From contig JAFAFR010000010.1 of NCBI GenBank assembly GCA_023423405.1, positions 1 through 6,228 on the forward strand: a DNA stretch of 6,228 bases, given 5' to 3'. Shown in pieces: positions 5,526 through 6,228 of the stretch (its first letter is position 1; every line of letters begins with the position of its first letter). The position numbers were made by a program, and so were the translations under genes. The notes beneath the pieces were generated by a model. The model was not told where the DNA came from. It worked only from the letters and a program-made list of their open reading frames with translations, and did no database searches. Source of the DNA: Bacteroidota bacterium. GTDB lineage: Bacteria; Bacteroidota; Bacteroidia; Chitinophagales; Chitinophagaceae.

Positions 5526-6228
5526 ATGAAAGAATTCATTTATCTTTTTTTGCTACTTACAGCAATATCAGTTCGGGGACAGGTCGGTATTAATACACAA
5601 GTTCCGAAAGCAACACTTGATGTCGTAGGGAAACCATCTGACTCCACTTCTTTAGATGGCTTTATAGCACCGCGAATAACAGCTTCCCAACTAAAAGCAA
5701 AAACGTACACTATTGAACAAAAGGGAACATTAATTTATGTCACCGAAAAATTTGATAGTGACTCTGATGCCATTGGACAAGTAGAACTTGTTAAGTCTAT
5801 TGGATATTATGTATTTGATGGTACAAAGTGGAAGCCTTTCGGCAATTATGCAGATACGTTATTCGATGTCGTAGATCGGGGGAATTATTCAGGACGATTC
5901 ATTTCCTTCTCCGGAGATTCAATTTCAAAGCAAGGAACGAGAGATGCTGCGTTAGGTGTTAACGCTACAACAAAATCCTATTTCTTTGGAAATCTAAATT
6001 CCAATCATACCGGACAAAATAATCTCGGAATCGGATTGGATGCTCTTGGAAACCTAACTACAGGAAACGGAACCGTTGCCATTGGAAATAACGCCTTTAA
6101 AACTTCAACCGGAACAGTTGGATCTTTGGAAAACGAATACAACACTGGTGTCGGTTTTAATGTGGGAAATCTTTTCAAAGGAGACCATAGTGTTGCACTT
6201 GGATTCGGTGCTTTAAACTCCAATTGGA
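5526..6228 (+). CDS. Secreted surface protein with YadA-head-like glycine repeats (partial, 3' end outside window)
   Basis: The frame is open from the ATG at 5526 to the window end (234 codons). Residues 1-18 are a signal peptide (hydrophobic IYLFLLLTAISV), with likely cleavage just before QVGINT. The segment QVGINTQVPKATLDV is close to the QVGIGT..P.ATLDV start seen on many flavobacterial exported proteins. Residues about 45-120 are a globular region with GTLIYVTE and GYYVFDGTKWKPFG, a pattern common in the same group. From about residue 165 a glycine-rich repeat begins: NNLGIGLDALGN, GTVAIGNNAF, NTGVGFNVGN, HSVALGFGAL. This resembles the left-handed beta-roll repeats of YadA/Hep_Hag adhesin heads and phage-fibre-like proteins. 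The rest, including any T9SS sorting domain or chaperone-type C-terminus, lies outside the window. An adhesin or fibre role is inferred. It has its own promoter and is divergent from the SpvB-type operon. Confidence 0.82.
   Translation, partial: MKEFIYLFLLLTAISVRGQVGINTQVPKATLDVVGKPSDSTSLDGFIAPRITASQLKAKTYTIEQKGTLIYVTEKFDSDSDAIGQVELVKSIGYYVFDGTKWKPFGNYADTLFDVVDRGNYSGRFISFSGDSISKQGTRDAALGVNATTKSYFFGNLNSNHTGQNNLGIGLDALGNLTTGNGTVAIGNNAFKTSTGTVGSLENEYNTGVGFNVGNLFKGDHSVALGFGALNSNW

Noticed and set aside
6005..6223. Minus-strand open frame.
   Set aside because: It is antisense to the glycine-rich repeat region of the rightward gene, and its Pro-rich translation is an artefact of Gly/Asn codons.

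Overview
The window is AT-rich and reads as chromosome of a Bacteroidota bacterium, most likely a flavobacterium of the Flavobacteriaceae/Weeksellaceae (Chryseobacterium- or Flavobacterium-like). The reasons are a type IX secretion (T9SS) type A C-terminal sorting domain, A-rich leaders without a clear Shine-Dalgarno before every start codon, a promoter resembling the Bacteroidota TTG / TAnnTTTG pattern, and an N-terminus of the QVGINT...P.ATLDV type that is very common on flavobacterial secreted proteins. Genus cannot be fixed from the sequence alone.

Layout: (1) 1-2850, minus strand: the first 950 codons of a very large SpvB/TcaC-type protein (N-terminal part of the Tc-toxin B / Rhs-like shell family), with its 3' end outside the window. 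It carries a ZU5-like domain before the SpvB core and a four-unit calcium-binding thrombospondin type 3 array after it. (2) 2857-4692, minus strand: a complete 611-residue secreted protein with a T9SS sorting domain. It lies only 6 bp upstream of the SpvB gene and in the same reading frame, so the two almost certainly form an operon transcribed leftward. (3) 4693-5525: an 833-bp gene-free divergent intergenic region, unusually rich in structure. It holds a nested palindrome with a terminator-like core, eight degenerate direct repeats of about 32 bp, an 18-bp perfect palindrome, a long imperfect hairpin with a T tail, a weaker terminator-like site and a flavobacterial-type promoter. (4) 5526-6228, plus strand: the first 234 codons of a secreted protein with glycine-rich YadA-head-like repeats, cut by the window end.

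Interpretation: all three genes encode exported, probably surface or released proteins. The left pair resembles an export-linked toxin-shell locus: a T9SS cargo protein followed by a Tc-B/Rhs-like protein whose C-terminus, possibly including a variable effector, is not visible. The right gene looks like an adhesin or fibre-like protein. The most unusual part is the intergenic region, above all the 32-bp-period array with a bipartite motif ACCTGCGTAA-N6-TACA, which no gene explains and which could be a multi-site protein-binding region between the divergent units.
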